Part shown: positions 63,144 through 64,000 of the stretch, piece by piece
Layout: each line of letters begins with the position of its first letter
Numbering within the stretch: the stretch's first letter is position 1
Source of the DNA: SAR324 cluster bacterium
GTDB taxonomy: Bacteria; SAR324; NAC60-12
Direction: 5' to 3'
DNA length: 64,000 nt
Assembly (NCBI GenBank): GCA_014382365.1
Contig: JACNJW010000053.1
Location: 1-64,000, forward strand
Made by a program: the position numbers and the translations under genes
The notes under the pieces: model-generated
Databases searched by the model: none
Told to the model about the DNA's origin: nothing
The model's input: the letters and a program-made list of their open reading frames with translations, nothing else

Positions 63144-64000
63144 ATGGACTCTTACATTCTTGATTGGCTGCATCTGGTTGTTCGCTGGATTCATGTAATA
63201 ACTGGTATAGCCTGGATTGGTGCTTCATTTTTCTTCAATTGGCTGGACAGTCAACTCACTCCACCGGAAAATCCGGAACCAAAAGTTGAGGGCGAATTGT
63301 GGATGATACATAGCGGAGGTTTTTATCAATTGGAAAAAACGATGATTTCACCGTCCGAAATACCGAGAGTTCTGCACTGGTTTAAATGGGAAGCATATTC
63401 GACCTGGATCAGCGGAATTTTCCTGCTTGGAATTGTCTATTACACCGGTTCAGGAGTTTATTTGATTGATTCAGACATTGCAGACTTAAGTTATGGAGTG
63501 GCTGTGAGTATCAGCCTGGGAACGATTTTGGTGGCTTGGCTGGTATATGATTTTTTGTGGGTTTCTTCGCTGGGTGAGAAAGGCTGGTTTCCAGTGATTA
63601 TATCCTTTTTATTGTTGTTTGTAATCATCTGGTGGTTTCATCAATGGTTCGGTTCACGAGCCGCATACATTCACGTAGGTGCAGTCATGGGAACTTTGAT
63701 GGTGGGTAATGTCTGGCGACGTATTATCCCCTCGCAAACAAAACTGGTGGAAGCAGTTAAAGCTGGAAAAACACCCGAAGCATCACTAGGAATAAAAGCA
63801 AAGCAACGCTCTTTACATAATAATTATATGACTCTGCCGGTTGTCTTTATTATGATTAGCAGCCATTTCCCCAATACTTTTGCGCATCATTATAATTGGA
63901 TTATTTTAATTGCGATCATTTTGATTGGTGCGACAGTGCGGCATTTTTTCAACCTCAAAAACAAAGGTCACTTAAATGTCTGGATTTTGCCGGTAGCAAT
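63144..64000 (+). CDS. puuD: Membrane urate oxidase, N-terminal part (cut by window edge)
   Basis: The visible 285 residues start at an ATG at 63144 and run off the right edge. Eight to nine hydrophobic segments and LHLVVRWIHVITGIAWIGASFFF (cited in parts: LVVRWIHVITGIAWIG at residues 12-27), SGGFYQLEKTMISP near 58, and NTFAHHYNW near 248 match PuuD, the membrane-bound urate oxidase that passes electrons to a fused cytochrome c domain. That C-terminal domain would lie outside the window. It oxidises urate to 5-hydroxyisourate at the cytoplasmic membrane, and begins the pathway that PuuE and allantoicase continue. Confidence 0.92.
   Translation, partial: MDSYILDWLHLVVRWIHVITGIAWIGASFFFNWLDSQLTPPENPEPKVEGELWMIHSGGFYQLEKTMISPSEIPRVLHWFKWEAYSTWISGIFLLGIVYYTGSGVYLIDSDIADLSYGVAVSISLGTILVAWLVYDFLWVSSLGEKGWFPVIISFLLLFVIIWWFHQWFGSRAAYIHVGAVMGTLMVGNVWRRIIPSQTKLVEAVKAGKTPEASLGIKAKQRSLHNNYMTLPVVFIMISSHFPNTFAHHYNWIILIAIILIGATVRHFFNLKNKGHLNVWILPVA

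Overview
The window looks like chromosomal DNA of a free-living Gram-negative bacterium of roughly 40-45% GC, with one gene that is visibly richer. Lipid A acyltransferase, LptF/G-type permease, O-antigen ligase, flippase, LPS-core glycosyltransferase and TonB-era FecR-type genes show an LPS outer membrane. The split F0 operon (atpZ-atpI-atpB-atpE with no F1 genes beside it) and the general gene mix remind me of deltaproteobacterial-type lineages; a marine SAR324-like bacterium is my best guess, but this is an inference from gene content and was not tested by phylogeny. No rRNA, tRNA, CRISPR array, integrase or transposase gene was seen.

Layout. 0-3 kb: surface polysaccharide genes on the minus strand (flippase, O-antigen ligase, start of gmd, cut by the left edge). 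3-5.3 kb: dcd then leuA, with hairpins between and after them. 5.3-10.6 kb: a tight minus-strand run thrC, lipid A acyltransferase, an alpha/beta-hydrolase fold protein without a nucleophile, a FecR-domain protein and a short prepilin peptidase. 10.7-18 kb: a small secreted protein, a MaoC protein, then phosphate genes (PiT transporter plus DUF47 partner; Na/Pi cotransporter plus universal stress protein) around an MFS exporter of unusual composition. 18.2-26 kb: a minus-strand catabolic cluster: GspL/PilN-like protein, P1 peptidase, peptide-type ABC binding protein and two permeases (no ATPase), an SDR and an FAH-family hydrolase. 26-30 kb: prpE and acs side by side.

30-38 kb: a lipoprotein with Ig-like repeats and an SUMF1 domain, the F0 operon, aroC, a 60-residue tail-anchored protein, a DHH phosphoesterase-like protein, and an acyltransferase. 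38-50 kb: housekeeping genes: trkH, a RelA-type synthetase, Nudix hydrolase, rlmH, a LapA-TPR protein, recO, msrA, uvrD-like helicase, ftsY, lptG-like permease. 50-58 kb: a large acidic protein with a degenerate receiver domain, psuG, a class I glutamine amidotransferase, an LPS-core glycosyltransferase, a PolB-like exonuclease and a nicotinate phosphoribosyltransferase. 58-64 kb: a urate catabolism locus: purine/urate permease, puuD (cut by the right edge), puuE, allantoicase, and a citrate-lyase/malate-synthase-like protein that may deal with the glyoxylate produced.

Two 142-bp copies of one palindromic repeat, with matching ends and no protein-coding content, sit at 21819-21960 and 55356-55497 and look like a miniature mobile element. 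The observations I would follow first are this repeat, the acidic pseudo-receiver protein, the aldolase-like gene in the urate locus, and the ATPase-less transporter cluster with the peptidase, SDR and FAH genes. None of these amounts to proof of a new system. Functions were assigned by recognising family motifs by eye; no database search was run.
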